A DNA stretch of 64,000 bases from assembly GCF_028389875.1 (NCBI RefSeq), contig NC_084682.1, positions 3,854,001-3,918,000 on the forward strand, written 5' to 3'. Origin of the DNA: Rhea pennata. Its lineage: Eukaryota > Chordata > Aves > Rheiformes > Rheidae. Positions within the stretch are counted from its first letter, which is position 1. Each line of letters starts with the position of its first letter. The position numbers were made by a program, and so were the translations under genes. The notes beneath the pieces were generated by a model that was not told the origin of the DNA, searched no databases, and saw only the letters and a list, made by a program, of their open reading frames with translations. Positions 39,001 to 51,200 of this stretch are shown one piece after another.

Positions 39001-42000
39001 GGAGATGCCTTTACCTCTTTTACAACAGCAACCACAACACTTAGACCTGTTGCCTAATGTAAGATAACTGCTGTGACTCTGCTTTCTGCAGCATTGATAT
39101 GCTTTTATTTTTCAGCTAAAATATCTCAAAATAAGTAACTGAATTTGGTTATTAATAATTGTGACCATTAAAAAAAAAAAATCTCAGTGCATTTGTTACA
39201 CTATGGTCAAAAACAATTAAAACACAGTATGTCCAAAACACCTGCAACATCTCAAAACCTGATTTGACTCCTAGTACACCCCTTACTGAGTACTACAACT
39301 TATTCACCTCTGAGAATGAAATAAAGTTGCACTGTAAGTTTATAAATATACTAAAATAAAAAAAAAGGGGAAAAAAAACACAAGTATCTTTCCCTAACCT
39401 GTTCATTCTATAGATATAAAGCCAGTACAGATAGTAAAAGAAACCATTAAAAAATAAATAAAAGTACTTTCAGGAAAATGTAGTAGCAGAGTTGAAAACC
39501 AGCAGGCTAGTAGGACCAGAACACAGAAAGCTGTGCTAAGCTTCCATGGAGACGGAAAATGCGGCAGCACTTTCAATAGCCCTGTTTGGGTGCAAAAGTT
39601 GGCACTACCTAGTCTGCAAGGAAATGTACAAACTGATGAGGTTATTTAGCACAAAGCATAGTTAAAGAAAAACAAACAAAAAAAAAAAAAAAGAAGCAGC
39701 TGCCTACACAATTTGATCACTGTTCTCTGGCAACTGGAGTTTTAGACATTCTTCTTTTTGGAATATTTCTGAGAACTTTGGTATAATTCACTACTACTTA
39801 AATGCTGGAGGTTTAAAAAGCTTTCTAACTCAATTTTAAACCCTCAGATCAGAGGCTTTCACACACACTGTCAATGAAGTATAGGTAGGAAAAAAAATAG
39901 TATAAACTTTCATTAGCTCTGTAGATAGTGTATTAAAAGTTAGCAAACTTTTAATAAAGCTTCAGTCACAATATTCCTCTAAAACAAATTATCATCTCCT
40001 TCCATACAGATGAGGGAACTAAGTACTATGACACTGTGGAATATCTAAGAGAATTGCTTATGGCCACAATAGCAGTTAACAAATTCAAACCTCCTGAAAT
40101 CCAGCATTGTACATTAACTAGTATATTGATATAAAGTACAACCTGAAATATCAATGTATCTAGAAAAAGATAATGTATGATATTAATTACAAATAGTTAT
40201 TATGTAACTATAAATTAATGGATTTTGTTTCAAGACTAAAGCAAACTGAGGGAGACTTGAGAGAACAGAGTAAGAAAATATGAAAGAAACTGAAGCCTAA
40301 AATAAGGTATTTAATCAAAAAAAGGCTTTACGTAGTTTGCCACGTTTAATTTCAAAATCCAAAAGGATTTGATGTTTTATTCTTCTTTCAAAAACAGTAA
40401 TCACTAGACAAATTGATGTGAAATTCATCCTGCTCTATTACACTATCTTCCCTTAGCTGCAAGATCCCTCAGTCGTCTTCTGTGCAGCCTCCAAAACATA
40501 TTTAACTGATGAGCCATCTCATGGCACCAAACACCATTGCGATTAACTAGCATGCCAGTGTTCCACTCCCCAATACCAAAGCAGCCAAGATTACCCCCCA
40601 TGTATATGAGGTGAACTTCTCTGACTTGAAGAAAAAAGGAATCTCCATTAAACACGGAAATAGTAAACATAGTACTGTTACGTGTTTTATTAGTTAAAGC
40701 AGGAGGAAAAGGGGCTCAGGAGTTCTATTTCCAAATGCAAGTTTACTATGTTTCTGTGTGCAAGCTAAAGCTTGTGGCACTCCCAATTTCTTCATTTTTA
40801 AATTGTAGTATTATTTAGCAACGCATAGAAGCTGCTAAAAGGAAAGATCACCTTTAAAACAAAACACTGTACCCCAAAACAACTGCTGGAAGTCCCATCT
40901 TTTGTGATCGCTTCAGTCATTAAACAATGAAAACATTATTCTAGACACTATTGGTTCTATCTGTACTCACTGGTGAAAGGCTGCCATTGTGTTTTCCAGG
41001 TTCTCTCCAGCACCTGTAAGAATAACATAAATCAAAATATGCACAAAATCCTTACCCTCTCCTCAATCCCAGTGGAAATAAATTCAAAGTTAACGGATTA
41101 AAAATGTACATATTTGGAAAAATATCTGGACAAATGAGAATGAGGCTAAAGGCATAAATCCTAGAATTGCTGCTAGTCCACTGAGGAAACTCAAGCGACG
41201 CAACTTTCTCGAGGTAATCTTATCAAAAAAGAAAAAAAAAGTCTTATTTGGGGTTTCTATAACACTTTGAATATACAAATCAGAGGTCAGGTGCCCTGGG
41301 TTTGCTTAAAGGCTTTTTCTTTGCTATGGCAATATGCTTCACAGGCATAGGAACAGTATATGCATGAAATCTATTTCAGACACAGTGAAGGAGTAAGGAT
41401 AGAAAAGATGCCGGGGCAGGGGGGGAACCTCTGAAGCTGCTATTCCCTAAACGCATAACCCAGTTGATGCTCAAAGAGGAAATGGACCTCTTTTTTCACT
41501 GCAAAGACACTCCTTGAAACAGCATCAGTCAGTCAATAAAGCCTTAGTCTGCTGGCAAAGACCAACTTCATACACATGGAATGAAATGGACATTAATTCT
41601 ACAAAGAATGATAAACATTTAATTTTCTCTCAGACAACAACCTAAGGCAAAATCTGCAGCTCTTAGGACATCACTTTTCACATATGAATCTTTGAAAATG
41701 AACCCGGTTAGGGACTAGAAAAGGATGTACTCCTTCCCTCCCTCAGAAAATATGCATTATTATACACTGAAAAGGAATCAGCTGATGAAAACATCTATGC
41801 AAGTTTTAGTTGCTGTATGGTAGTGATGAAGCAAACAATATAATTACAGAAGCTCTAATAAGGCCTTGCCTATTAACAAAACCTAATAATACATACTTAC
41901 CTAAGTCTGCGATTAAAGTAATACAATTTTATGCATGCACAATAAACAAGTTTGCTCTTATCTGGTTAGATTGTATTGATAAGTTTACATAGAAAAGCTT

Positions 42001-45000
42001 AACTAACTGTGAATCAAAATGATGAAATCTGCATGGTTTAACATATATCGATATAGTTAATCCACGGCAACTTCTGAGATTAGATGGTCACCAAGGTTTT
42101 AGGGAATTCGATAGTAGAATTAACAGATTTGATAGGCTGAGTGGCAAAAGTGACCTATGAAAAAAGCACAAGAATCTCATCACGTACAACCAGTGGTTGT
42201 CCAACAGACCGGAAATGTGCACTGAACCTGGACAATGAGTCATAAAATGTAACTACGGTAATACAGTCCATGCAACCTGAACTGTAAACAGAGGGAAAAC
42301 AGAGTCAGTCTTTAATTTGTGAACAAAACAATATCCTAAAATTTCTGGCAGAAATATCAAAAAATACAACTTTAAATGACTACTTTAACAAGGTACATAT
42401 CATGGAGGTAGGTATGGTGAATCAAACCAGTCGGTAACAGAAAGCCTGACTTGTAGTGCTTTGGGGAAATGGGGAAAAAAATAGAAACTAGCTGAAATAG
42501 GAGTTCTAAATCAGCAATATGGCTTTCACAAACCATATTCAGAAAAAGGAACTACAACAAGCAAATGAAGGGATATACTGAATCATTCACCTTCGTAAGA
42601 GAAAAAGGCTAGGCTTATTGAAGGCCTTTCGACATTTTGTTTACTCAGACGCATCTCCAAAATTACATATTATATACTGGCTTTGTAAACTACATACATT
42701 TCTCAAGTCCTCAAGACAAAAATCACCTTCCTTAGCATGCTTTAGCATCCTGTGAACCAAAGCAGCCATACCCAAGCATTAAAGTTGCATGCTCTAATTT
42801 TGAAAGCACTGCCATGGAACAAAAGAGAGTAGGAGTCAAGCATCGGCTCAAGGAGAAGGCCCATAGGGTTTTGGATTTTTTCCTTGTGTATGTGAAGAAG
42901 ACCAACAGCATCCTGGGCTACATTAGGAAGAGCATTGCCAGCAGGTCAAGGGAGGCAACTCCCCCCCCTTTACTCAGCACTGGTGAGATAGTATCTCGGG
43001 TGCTGTGTTCAGTTCCTGGTTCCCCAGTACGAGAGCGACGTGGACATAATGGAGCAAGTCCAGCAAAGGCCAGAAAGATTAAAGGATTAGAGCATCTGAC
43101 ATACAAGAAGAGACTGAGCTGGGATTATTTAGCCTGGAGAAGAGAAGGCTCATGGAAGATCTTATCAAAGCGTATAAATACCTGACAAGAGAGGGTAAAA
43201 AAAATGACAAAGCCAGATCTCTCTCACTGGCACCTAATGAAAGGACATGAGGCAATGGGGACAAATTGAAATACAGGAAAATCTGTTAAAAAAAATACTG
43301 TGATAGTGATCAAATAATTGAACAGGTTTCCTATAGAGGTCATAGAGTCTTTGTTCTCTGAAATACTCAAAACTCAACTGGACAAGGTCCTGCGCAACCT
43401 GCTCTAAGCAAATGGGGTAGAGTAGATGATCTCCAGAGGTCTCTTCCAACTAGAACTATTCAGTGATTCTTCAGTAGTCTTGGAAATAAATTCCATTAGA
43501 AAGCATAACTTATTAACAGACAGGTTGGGCATATACACTTATTTTATGTCTGATAATGCTACCCTCTCTGAAAAGGCTCTGCAATCCAGTCCATACAAGT
43601 GGCATAGACAGAGGCTTCTAGTACAGAATATCAAGACTTAATTATTTATCTCAGAAATGACTGATTTGTAGTTTTACAATAATGCAGAAGTGAAGCAGTA
43701 ATTCAGGAATGCTTCCACAGAAGAGCTATAAACTGAGAGAAGAAAATTCTTGCATTAAAAAGGAAGTAAAAACAAAATTCACAGACTTTGGAGATTTCAC
43801 ATACAAAGCTTCATCTCAGAAAAGAGAAAGCCAAACAAGTGTTATCTTGATCTCTAAAGTTGATAGAAGTAATGCAATAGGAAACCTGACACTGCATGGA
43901 AAGCTACATTAGGACTAAAGCCTGAGAACTTAAGTCCCACAGGAATTAAAGTCACAAAGTAAACAGTACAATGAGTAAAGAGTAAGCAATCTTCAATCTC
44001 ATAGGACCTGATGAGCAAAAAAGCTACTGAGATGTTATTTAAGGGCTGTACTACTACCCTAGATGTACTTCACAGCATATACACGAACAAAGAACTATTC
44101 GAAGACTGTGGACTTTGTCTTGAAATGCCTAATGAATAATCATCCCATTCAGTAAGACTTTTTTTTGATGTTTTAATAGTACTTAGTGCAAACAGCCTAA
44201 AAGCTGTTCTAGGCTTAGGGTTATATACCTTAACTAATGTCCTTACAAAAAAACAAGACCAAACAAAGATTAAAGAGCTCATACTAGAGTCTGACAAAAT
44301 CATCGGCAAGTTTCTAAAAGTTTGTAAATGAAGAAACAAAAAGTTAACAAAAGTTTTTAAGTTGGAATATTGACCAGGAAACAGCTTATATATATGTTGC
44401 AAATCAAAAGGTGCATTTTGTGCTATACTTAAAGCTATGTATTATAAAGAAACAATCTTTTCTAAATCAACCCAACATTTAAAACTGTTTAAGCTATAGA
44501 TCCAACACATCTTCAACACTTTTGCAAGATATTTACTGGAAAAGTGATTGACAATATTTTCATAAATTGAATAGGGCAGCAGGGAAAAGGGAGGAATTAA
44601 CCTTCACCAGCACAGAATAGGAATAAGAACCAGAATAAGATTTGCCATGCTTGCTTCCTCTTAATGCTTTAGAAATGGTCAAAAAAATAAAAAAAGCCAA
44701 ACAAACTTTAAAAGTATCTCTCCATGATGATGAGATGCAATTAGTCTACCCATAAGGCCTTGGAGCAAGTATACGGAGAGGACAAGATTCAAACAATTGG
44801 CATTAGATTTACCACCCTTCTGAACCATTAACTGTTTCCAACAGTAAGGGGAGAAAAATCACAGCAAACTCTGTATTTTTTCTGAATCTAGAAAGCAAAG
44901 CAATGGGTAATACTGTACACTACTTATCAGAGGCAGTGTAATTCTCATGCTAACATAAGAGAACAAGAAGAGAACATCACTGATACCCTTTGTAAGAAGT

Positions 45001-46301
45001 TTTATTTAGAAAGTTATAGGCAGCAGTTTTTCTAAAAAACCAAAAATAATGCCCCCTAGTTATGCTGCATATTTTTTTCTTCTGCTTGCATTCCAAAAGA
45101 TCTTGTTATGGCCTTAAAATTAAAAAGGCATTGTATTCAACAGCCTGCAACAACTTACTTCAAAAAGAACCCCTACTATTTTGATTCCCAATTTGTCTTT
45201 TTTTTCCATCATATGATGGCATTTGCACTTAGTCCTTTTTTCCTAAGTGCATCCAGAGATACAGACATACAAAACTAACCTAATTTTGAGAAACCAGAAA
45301 CCAGGTGCTTATTTACAGCCCGCCCCACATAACTCTATGCCTTATCTTTTACTATGAAACTTTTTAACCAGAGTCAGCTTCCCAGTTGAGCTCCAGATCA
45401 CATTTTTGCATATACTTTTTTTCCCCACAGTCAGATGTCCTAGGAACCTAGCACCTGAGGAGAGCACTGGGTCAAGCCTAGTCCTCTGCAAACAACATCA
45501 GCCACACATCTCGATGCATTTACGAGCATCTTCGGGGTGCTGAGAGGGTCGCCCATCTTTTTCCCATTGCTCTTGCTCCAAGATCTCCCTTCTCTACTGG
45601 CTGGAAAGCAAAGGGCAAGACTAGAGCTGAAAGTGATGAACTATCTGGAGCACATAATGAATCGGTGGAACAGTTGGAGGCAAAAAGGTCGCTCTTTGGA
45701 CCTGTTCTAAACAGCACTCAGCCCTTTATCTTACCAGGAAGAAAGAGATAGTAACTATAGAATCATTAAGAAAAAAAAATAACCTATCCGCTTGAGGTGG
45801 AAACCATCAAGATCTCAGTCCCCGGGAGAACCGGCTGACTTCAGCGGATGTGTTTTGAGTTCGGAGACTTATTCAGCTTTGAAATCAAGCTCCGGTCAGC
45901 AGGTGGCACCTAAAATTAGGTTATCGGAGGAAGGTTTAAAAGAAGCCCGCTGCGAGCTACCGGCATCGCGGCAACAGCTCAAGATCCTCCCTAAAACAGC
46001 CCGGGCAGCGTCGCCCGCACCCGGTACCGGGGAGATGAGCACGACCCGGACCAGGGAAGACCCGCGGCGGCCGCAGGGCAGGGAGCGAGCCGCCAGGGCC
46101 GGGGGCCGGGGGCAGGCTGCCGCCGCCGCCGCGGCCTCCCCGCCCGCCCGCGGCCCCTCACTCACCACCGCGGTGCGAGATGTGCCGGCAGCGGAAGCGC
46201 TGCCGCTTGGGCCGGTGGAGCAGCCCCGGGCACTTGAGGAGAAGCGCTGAGGTAAGGACGTAGCCGCCCAGCGTGGAGAGCACGTACAGCGTCGCCGACA
46301 T
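29948..46301 (-). CDS. GDPD1: GDPD1 (GDE4), glycerophosphodiester phosphodiesterase domain protein 1
   Basis: Complete gene in ten coding exons: 46166-46301, 40971-41013, 37618-37753, 36904-36949, 34974-35092, 34236-34325, 33009-33142, 31821-31880, 30973-31024 and 29948-30070. All introns are GT-AG and all phases agree, giving 312 aa (human 314). An N-terminal hydrophobic segment (about residues 5-26) is followed by the catalytic GDPD core: His43 in HRGG, Glu49 and Asn53-Thr54 in GENLENT, Glu70 and Asp72 in LELD, and His85 in VVVSHD. A second hydrophobic segment covers about 202-220. The C-terminal VMTDYP motif closes the barrel. The family member is a membrane enzyme that hydrolyses lysophospholipids such as lyso-PE/PC and lyso-PAF, releasing lysophosphatidic acid and related products in N-acylethanolamine metabolism. 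It lies between SMG8 and YPEL2, as in human. No broken residues seen. Confidence 0.96.
30792..30826. repeat. C13-A22 homopolymer junction
   Basis: Thirteen C followed directly by twenty-two A in GDPD1 intron 9. A likely site of length polymorphism and sequencing error. Confidence 0.85.
30973..31024 (-). CDS. GDPD1: GDPD1 exon 9, residues 255-272
   Basis: A 52-nt exon: acceptor TTTCTACAG, sequence [17 protein letters not shown], donor GTACAG. It completes codon 255 from exon 8 and ends in phase 0. Confidence 0.93.
31691..31720. repeat. 15-bp tandem duplication
   Basis: GCAGTGAAAGAAATT is present twice in direct succession in GDPD1 intron 8, followed by a partial third copy (ACAGTG). Confidence 0.85.
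31821..31880 (-). CDS. GDPD1: GDPD1 exon 8, residues 235-255
   Basis: A 60-nt exon: acceptor TTTCTCAACAG, residues [19 protein letters not shown], donor GTAAGA. It matches the human segment that follows the second membrane helix. Confidence 0.93.
33009..33142 (-). CDS. GDPD1: GDPD1 exon 7, residues 191-235
   Basis: Starts [13 protein letters not shown] after the acceptor TTCTACAG and ends SIILK split at the donor GTGAGT. It encodes the hydrophobic [14 protein letters not shown] segment, the second predicted membrane-associated stretch. Confidence 0.95.
34236..34325 (-). CDS. GDPD1: GDPD1 exon 6, residues 161-190
   Basis: Acceptor TATATTGCAG, residues [20 protein letters not shown] and onward to KCRKE, donor GTAAGA. 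In phase at both ends. Confidence 0.95.
34974..35092 (-). CDS. GDPD1: GDPD1 exon 5, residues 121-160
   Basis: Acceptor TTTCTCCAG, residues [20 protein letters not shown] then INIDIK-type strand (VNIDIK), donor GTATAT. The IPLL...V-DIK pattern is the central barrel of GDPD enzymes. Confidence 0.95.
35431..35950 (-). mobile_element. CR1 LINE, 5'-truncated, nearly identical to copy at 14101
   Basis: On the minus strand it carries the CR1 RT C-terminus ([47 protein letters not shown]) and the 3' octamer end. The 3'-most 337 bp (35431-35767) are the same, base for base as far as I can compare, as 14101-14437. This copy keeps the 'AGAGGCCCAGCTCTCGCAG' segment that copy 14101 has lost. It shares the same frame departure after NVRGNFF. 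Inserted in GDPD1 intron 4 about 340 bp beyond exon 5 and well clear of the splice sites. Confidence 0.93.
36904..36949 (-). CDS. GDPD1: GDPD1 exon 4, residues 106-121
   Basis: A 46-nt micro-exon: acceptor TTAATTTTAAG, residues [15 protein letters not shown], donor GTAAGT. It is needed to join exon 3 (phase 0) and exon 5 (phase 1) and matches the human ELPPYLGKLD segment. Confidence 0.92.
37618..37753 (-). CDS. GDPD1: GDPD1 exon 3, residues 60-105, catalytic
   Basis: Acceptor TTTTTCACTTCCAG, residues [20 protein letters not shown] and [11 protein letters not shown], donor GTAAGT. It holds Glu70, Asp72 and His85 of the active site. Confidence 0.96.
37843..38045. repeat. Ancient MIR/L3-type relic
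   Basis: 'AAGCACTTCAGATGCTTTA', 'CAATGAATCCTCACAACC' and later 'GAGATGGGATTTGAACTCC' followed by 'GACTCTGCC' keep the order of the conserved core of old amniote elements. In GDPD1 intron 2. Confidence 0.5.
39985..40125. repeat. Possible ancient SINE-like relic
   Basis: 'ATCTCCTTCCATACAGATGA' with 'GGAACTAAG' and 'TTGCTTATGGCCACA' resembles the same core family, but the match is weak. Confidence 0.3.
40971..41013 (-). CDS. GDPD1: GDPD1 exon 2, residues 46-60
   Basis: A 43-nt micro-exon: acceptor ATTCTTACAG, residues [14 protein letters not shown], donor GTGAGT. It completes the HRGG motif begun in exon 1. Confidence 0.94.
41014..46165 (-). other. GDPD1: GDPD1 intron 1
   Basis: A 5.2-kb intron with GTGAGTGAGG donor. 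Besides the old CR1 fragment at 42812-43472 I see no exon, RNA gene or conserved block in it. Confidence 0.75.
42812..43472 (+). mobile_element. Older CR1 LINE fragment, plus orientation
   Basis: The plus strand shows CR1 RT-derived text such as 'CATCCTGGGCTACATTAGGA', [13 protein letters not shown], and a 3' end 'GATGATCTCCAGAGGTCTC' followed by 'TTCCAACTAGAACTATTCAG'. There are frameshifts and substitutions throughout, and the octamer end is worn (CAGTGATTCTTC). Older than the copies at 14101 and 35431. In GDPD1 intron 1. Confidence 0.88.
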
Positions 46302-46700
46302 CCCGCGCCCCTCGTTCGGCCGCTCCCGCAGCCGGCTCGCACTGAGGCGGCGGCGGCGGCGCTGCGGGAGCCGCTGCCACTGCGGGCCGCGCAGCCGCAG
46401 CCCCCCCCCCACCCCCCGCCCCCGCGCTGGGAGGGGGGGGGGGGAGGCGGGCGCAGCGCGCACGCGCGGGGGGCGGGCCGCGAGCCCCCTGCCGCCCGCC
46501 TCACAGAGGCGCAGCCGTTGGCGCCGTTGGCGCCCCGCTCCGCCCCCGGCGCTGAGGGCAGCGGCCGGGAGCCGCCCCTCGCTGGAGCGCCGGGCCGTGT
46601 GTCGCTGCCTCCCGCCCGGCCCTTACGCCTCCTGCTCGGGGCTGGCGGCGCCGGGCAGCAGCGAGCCGCTCACCGAGCCAGAAAGGGCCCCTCGCTCCCG
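45960..46700. promoter_or_regulatory. GDPD1: CpG island, GDPD1 promoter
   Basis: High GC and CpG density centred on the GDPD1 first exon, with GC boxes and a near-pure 17-18 G run at about 46426-46444. There is no obvious TATA box, as is usual for housekeeping promoters. Long open frames on both strands here are composition artefacts. Confidence 0.75.
46166..46301 (-). CDS. GDPD1: GDPD1 exon 1, residues 1-46
   Basis: The start ATG at 46301 begins [20 protein letters not shown], a hydrophobic anchor matching the human N-terminus, and the exon ends with HISHRG plus the first base of Gly46 (catalytic His43). The frame is open upstream of the ATG but carries no family-like residues, so this Met is the chosen start. 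Donor GTGAGT. Confidence 0.95.
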
Positions 46701-48095
46701 AGGCTTACACTGTTGTTAAGTAGTTCACAAGTTTTGCGAGCGATTAGCAATTAAGTGCTTTAATTTCCCCTTTCGCATTCCGCGCTGTCTGTAACAGTGG
46801 CGTTTGACTCAAAGACAACTGTTCTCTGTAGTGCTTTTCATTTTATTGACTGCGCTGGAGCATTATGCTCGGGAACCGTCAAGTGCTTTGTAAATCTAAA
46901 TGCATTACAGCGTGCAGAGGAAGAAGGAGATACTTTCTTTTCCGAAGACAGAGGGAAGTATTTTCCACAGGCAGCACATCAAGAGATACTTCTTACACAG
47001 AACAGAAACCAGGTCTCACCTCGGGTCATGCGGTATAATTACTGTATTATTACAAAATTGCCAAATCAAACTCTGTATGCATGCTAATTAAAAGTAATAT
47101 TCTAGAAATGAAATTAGGTCACAGCATGCAGCCTTTTTTTCAAAACACATCTTACCTTGACAGAAAGTTAGAAGCTGACGTCTGTGGTTTATTTTTTAGC
47201 ATTGACATTCATAAAGGTCTGAGGATTTGAACTATCCTTTCAATACACGATGTAGTGCATCTAGTATAATTTCCAAAATTCCTTCCATCTGAGATTCAAA
47301 CTGGGCAAATGCCTCCTTTTAGCAAGCAAAAATCTGTTAATTACAAGAAGTCAGGCCATACTGGCAACTTAAGCTGCAGTTGCTTATTTTGAATAAACCA
47401 ATACTGCTTTAGATTTTTCCCAATTCATCAGCAGGTCTCATTTACAAAGAAATCTGTCAAAAATCTGATTTCTTTTTAACGTGCAATCTACATTTCAAAG
47501 CAAATGAACACAAATGCAATAAAATATTTCAACTCGATATGGGTAAGCACAGTTTCTGGCTACACTGGCATTAAGATAAATCAGAACTGCAATGCTTCTT
47601 TTTAGACAAGGTCAAAGACAAATAATTTCTCACATCACATTGAAAACATCAAGTTATTTACATACTAATAGCTTGTTTAGAAAAACAAGAGATTGTGCCC
47701 ATCATTGCCCTCTATATAACAAAGAAAATTCTTGATTTCAGGCAACAGTAGTCTTCAAATATTCCTAAATAGGTATATAGAAAGATATGATGGAGACAAG
47801 CATTATCATTGCAATGCTTAGTAACACAGGCTCAGTATAAGACAAAGTATAAGATAACCATTTTTTATTTTTTACACAGGAAAATTGAATAAACAAATTT
47901 CACAGGTTTCTTGGATTCCTTTTTCTACTTTGATGTTCCAACTTTATTTTCAACCTGACTGTGTTTGAATGAAACACAACGCAGCTCACTAGATCAGTGA
48001 TAGCCCGTAGGTAACAGACATGAATCAAAATCCATAATCTGGATTAAAGATAGGGGATATTTTTTTAATCTAAAATCAATCTATCAGAGTAATTC
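46302..48095. other. Interval between GDPD1 start and SMG8 stop
   Basis: About 1.8 kb. The right part should be SMG8 3' UTR (minus strand); the left part is the GDPD1 promoter island. Minus-strand AATAAA hexamers at 47943-47948 and 47864-47869 are the nearest poly(A) signal candidates for SMG8. No coding potential recognised. Confidence 0.6.
47943..47948 (-). terminator. SMG8: Candidate SMG8 poly(A) signal
   Basis: Canonical AATAAA on the minus strand, 148 nt beyond the SMG8 stop. A second AATAAA at 47864-47869 is an alternative. Confidence 0.4.
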
Positions 48096-48293
48096 TTATT
48101 GTGTAATTGCTTTCAGTATTCCTCGAAGAACTTTGTAACTCATTAATTGTTGGCTTTCCTTTGGAGGAAAACAGGGTCCACGTTCTGTCACATATGCATA
48201 AGGAAATCTAAGCACCCACAGTCCATCAGATGGGAGGGTTATCTCTTGTTTCTCAGGGTAGAAGACAGGACAAGGTGGTGGCCCTGGTTGAAC
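48096..48293 (-). CDS. SMG8: SMG8 exon 4, residues 909-973 and stop
   Basis: Acceptor TGTTGTTTTCAG, residues VQPGPPPCPVFYPEKQEITL and onward to ITQ, TAA at 48098-48096. It matches the vertebrate SMG8 C-terminus. Confidence 0.96.
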   Translation of the reverse strand, partial: VQPGPPPCPVFYPEKQEITLPSDGLWVLRFPYAYVTERGPCFPPKESQQLMSYKVLRGILKAITQ

Positions 48294-51200
48294 CTGAAAA
48301 CAACATGGAGATGTGAGCAGATAATTAAACATCAATAAAATAAAACACTAAAAGCGAACCAAATCCAAGTCTAGTAATTCTTGGCTGCAATCAAATTCCC
48401 TACTCATGCAGTATTAAAGGTTGTAACAGCAGATTTCAATATTGTAGCAAATATAACCCTAAACAGTTAGCTTACTCCAAAACATTCAACCAATATAAAC
48501 TTTTAATCCTGTTAAATCTAATCTTGTGGCAATTTCAGCAGTATTTAACAGAACTTTTGCATAATTTGTATTAAATGAAAATGTCTTATTCACGTGAACA
48601 GCTGTTGTGAGAAACCTGCAACATACAGCTTAACAGATTTTCTGACTCAGAACACAGCCTTAGGTGTTATCAGATAGTGACATAGGTTTACACTAGGAAT
48701 GAATAGCAAAATATCATATATAAATCCTTCAATTCTTGCCTAAGTTTCAAAAAATAAAATGATAAATTACTAATTGCATTGTTCCACTTCATCCCACTCT
48801 CCTCTAAAAAGATGATTTGAAATGCCACCTTTAGGGCCTGATGGTTTCCAGTTTTCACACAAGCAAAAAACCGTAAATTAGTGAGACTAGAGGACAAGAA
48901 CACAAAGTTAAATATCTTAACTGATGAAGTATCTTTATGACTGAAAATTTGTATATTTTTATACTGGTAGAACTGCAGTGTTAATGTCGGGTTTCAGTCA
49001 GTGCTCTTTAACCTTGAAAACAAAACAAGTCATGTAATTCCATTGTCTTGTGGTTCAGTACGGATCTTGTGGCAGTTTTCAAAAGCTAGAAGAGTTACAA
49101 AATGTTCTAAATCTGCTTCCCCTCCCACCATTATATGGAATACATGTTGTTCTGACTCTCATTCAGTAACACTACTGTACAATGAACACCAGTACAATTT
49201 TTGCCCTATTCTAACAAATAAGTAAACATTTATGTACACTTGTTCATATTTTACTGTATTAAAAACTAACAAGTAAATGCAGCTCTTTTCTCTATTTCTT
49301 CAGGACACACTTGGAAACAGGAAAAATCTCCAATTAAAGAAATCTTTCCACCTCCTAAATTCAAAGGGTAACTAAAAATAATAAATCACCTCAGCAATGA
49401 GTCACTGCTTTTCTCTATGACATTTGGGGTGTTAAATTTATTCTTACATAGTCATTATTCACTGGTGATCTTTTAAAAGAAAAAAATGTTGCAGCACATT
49501 TTCTGTAGCAGAGTTATCTTAAGTATTCTTTCAATCTAATCGAATGCTAGCAAGTCACCCTTGATAGAGTATTTAAAACTTACTTTCTAAAATGTATAAA
49601 GCTGGCATAAGCCAACCTTGACATTTGAAAAAAACAGCTGTTCAGAAGACAAGTACACCACTACGGCAGACCTTCCTTTTCAGCTATCATGCCATTTCAA
49701 ACCTGAACAGAGAACTCCTCCCAAAGAAACAGGAAAATTTGTTGCCAAGGCCCAGTCATTGGCCTCTCCATCAAAAACGTTAAGCGACAAGATCAATTTG
49801 TTAGGAATCCATCCATTAAGCAGTAAACTCAAACTTCCAATTTCTTTTACCTAGACAACCAACAGCCCAACATTCTAATCACTGCTTTTGTCCACTACTG
49901 GCTCAAGAAAACTTGACTGAAGTTCCGTTTTAGGTTGGAATGAGTTTCTTGCAGTATCCCTCCAACACTCTTTGCCTAATCACTCCTTTGCCTCCCTGTA
50001 CTGCAATGAATGTAACTCTCCACTCTTTCTCTGCAGTTACCAGATTCCCTTTTCCATATCTTACCTGAGGTGTTAATGTTATCTGCAGTGGAGCATCAGG
50101 AACCACCACAAAGAGTCTCATAAATTGAGCATAATGGGGCTTGAGTCCTCGTCCCTGAGTCGACGACAGGATGTACAGTGGCATGTCAGAATTGAGGGCT
50201 TTGATAGCAGATTCCTTTGGCCCCCCTCCCATCACCTTCATGACCTTATCAGGCCCTGAACACATGAACCTCCTGCCACGTGCATCTTCATACTCAAATC
50301 CTACAAAAGCTCGAGCTATGTCATCTCTCCGTCTTCCTCTTCCCATCACAACTGCACTTCTTTTTCCAGGAACAGCTTTGTTCGGTGCAGGCCAGGAATT
50401 GGTGTCCAAGTCTCCTTCATCTTCAGTTCTTGTTCTGATGACAATGTCCCAAGGCATTAAGTAGTTTGTTCCTGGGATAAAGCCTTGTTGGTCTAAGCCA
50501 GTGTGGAAGTTGTAAGCCTTAGCAGGACCCAGCTTGACTAGTGCCCAACTAGAAAATTTGGGCAAAAGGCCTTTGGGGCAATTAGAATGGAGCATCCCAG
50601 GGAGGTACTCGACAGTGGAAGCCTGGCGATCAACCAGACTTGGTCTTTTCTCACTTTTGGAGTCACCACTCTGCCCATGGCTTTCTGCATTGTCACCTCC
50701 ACCCTGGGGGTCAGGTGGATAAGTGCCCAAGCTGCCTGTCGACTGACCCAGGCTAAGGGCTAAGCTTAGCCCTGTGCTTTCTCCCTGAGTCTGAGGCTCT
50801 TTTTCTTTAAGTTTCTCAATCTCCCCTTCTGGAGGGGCAGGCGATGACTCATCCCTAGCAGGTGCTGGATCAGGTGTGCTTGGCTGAAATACAGGGAAGT
50901 TGATGTGCTCCAGTTTCCCACAGCATTTTTCTTCCAGCAGCTATGAAAAAGAATATGTGATTAATTTTACATCTTACATTTCAGTGATGAGGAGAATTCA
51001 GAGTCATAACATTCAGTAGATATAATTTATTACAGCAGACTTTTAGAAAAAAAAAAAGAGGAAGATTCAAGAGGTTTGCACAATGTGAAACTAAAAGCAG
51101 ATGGGAGTACAGCCCAGGTACACCATGGATTTAAAATCTGCACAAACCAACACACTTGAAATGTAAAGATGCTCCAGTCTGTACAGAGTGGTGTGGAAAA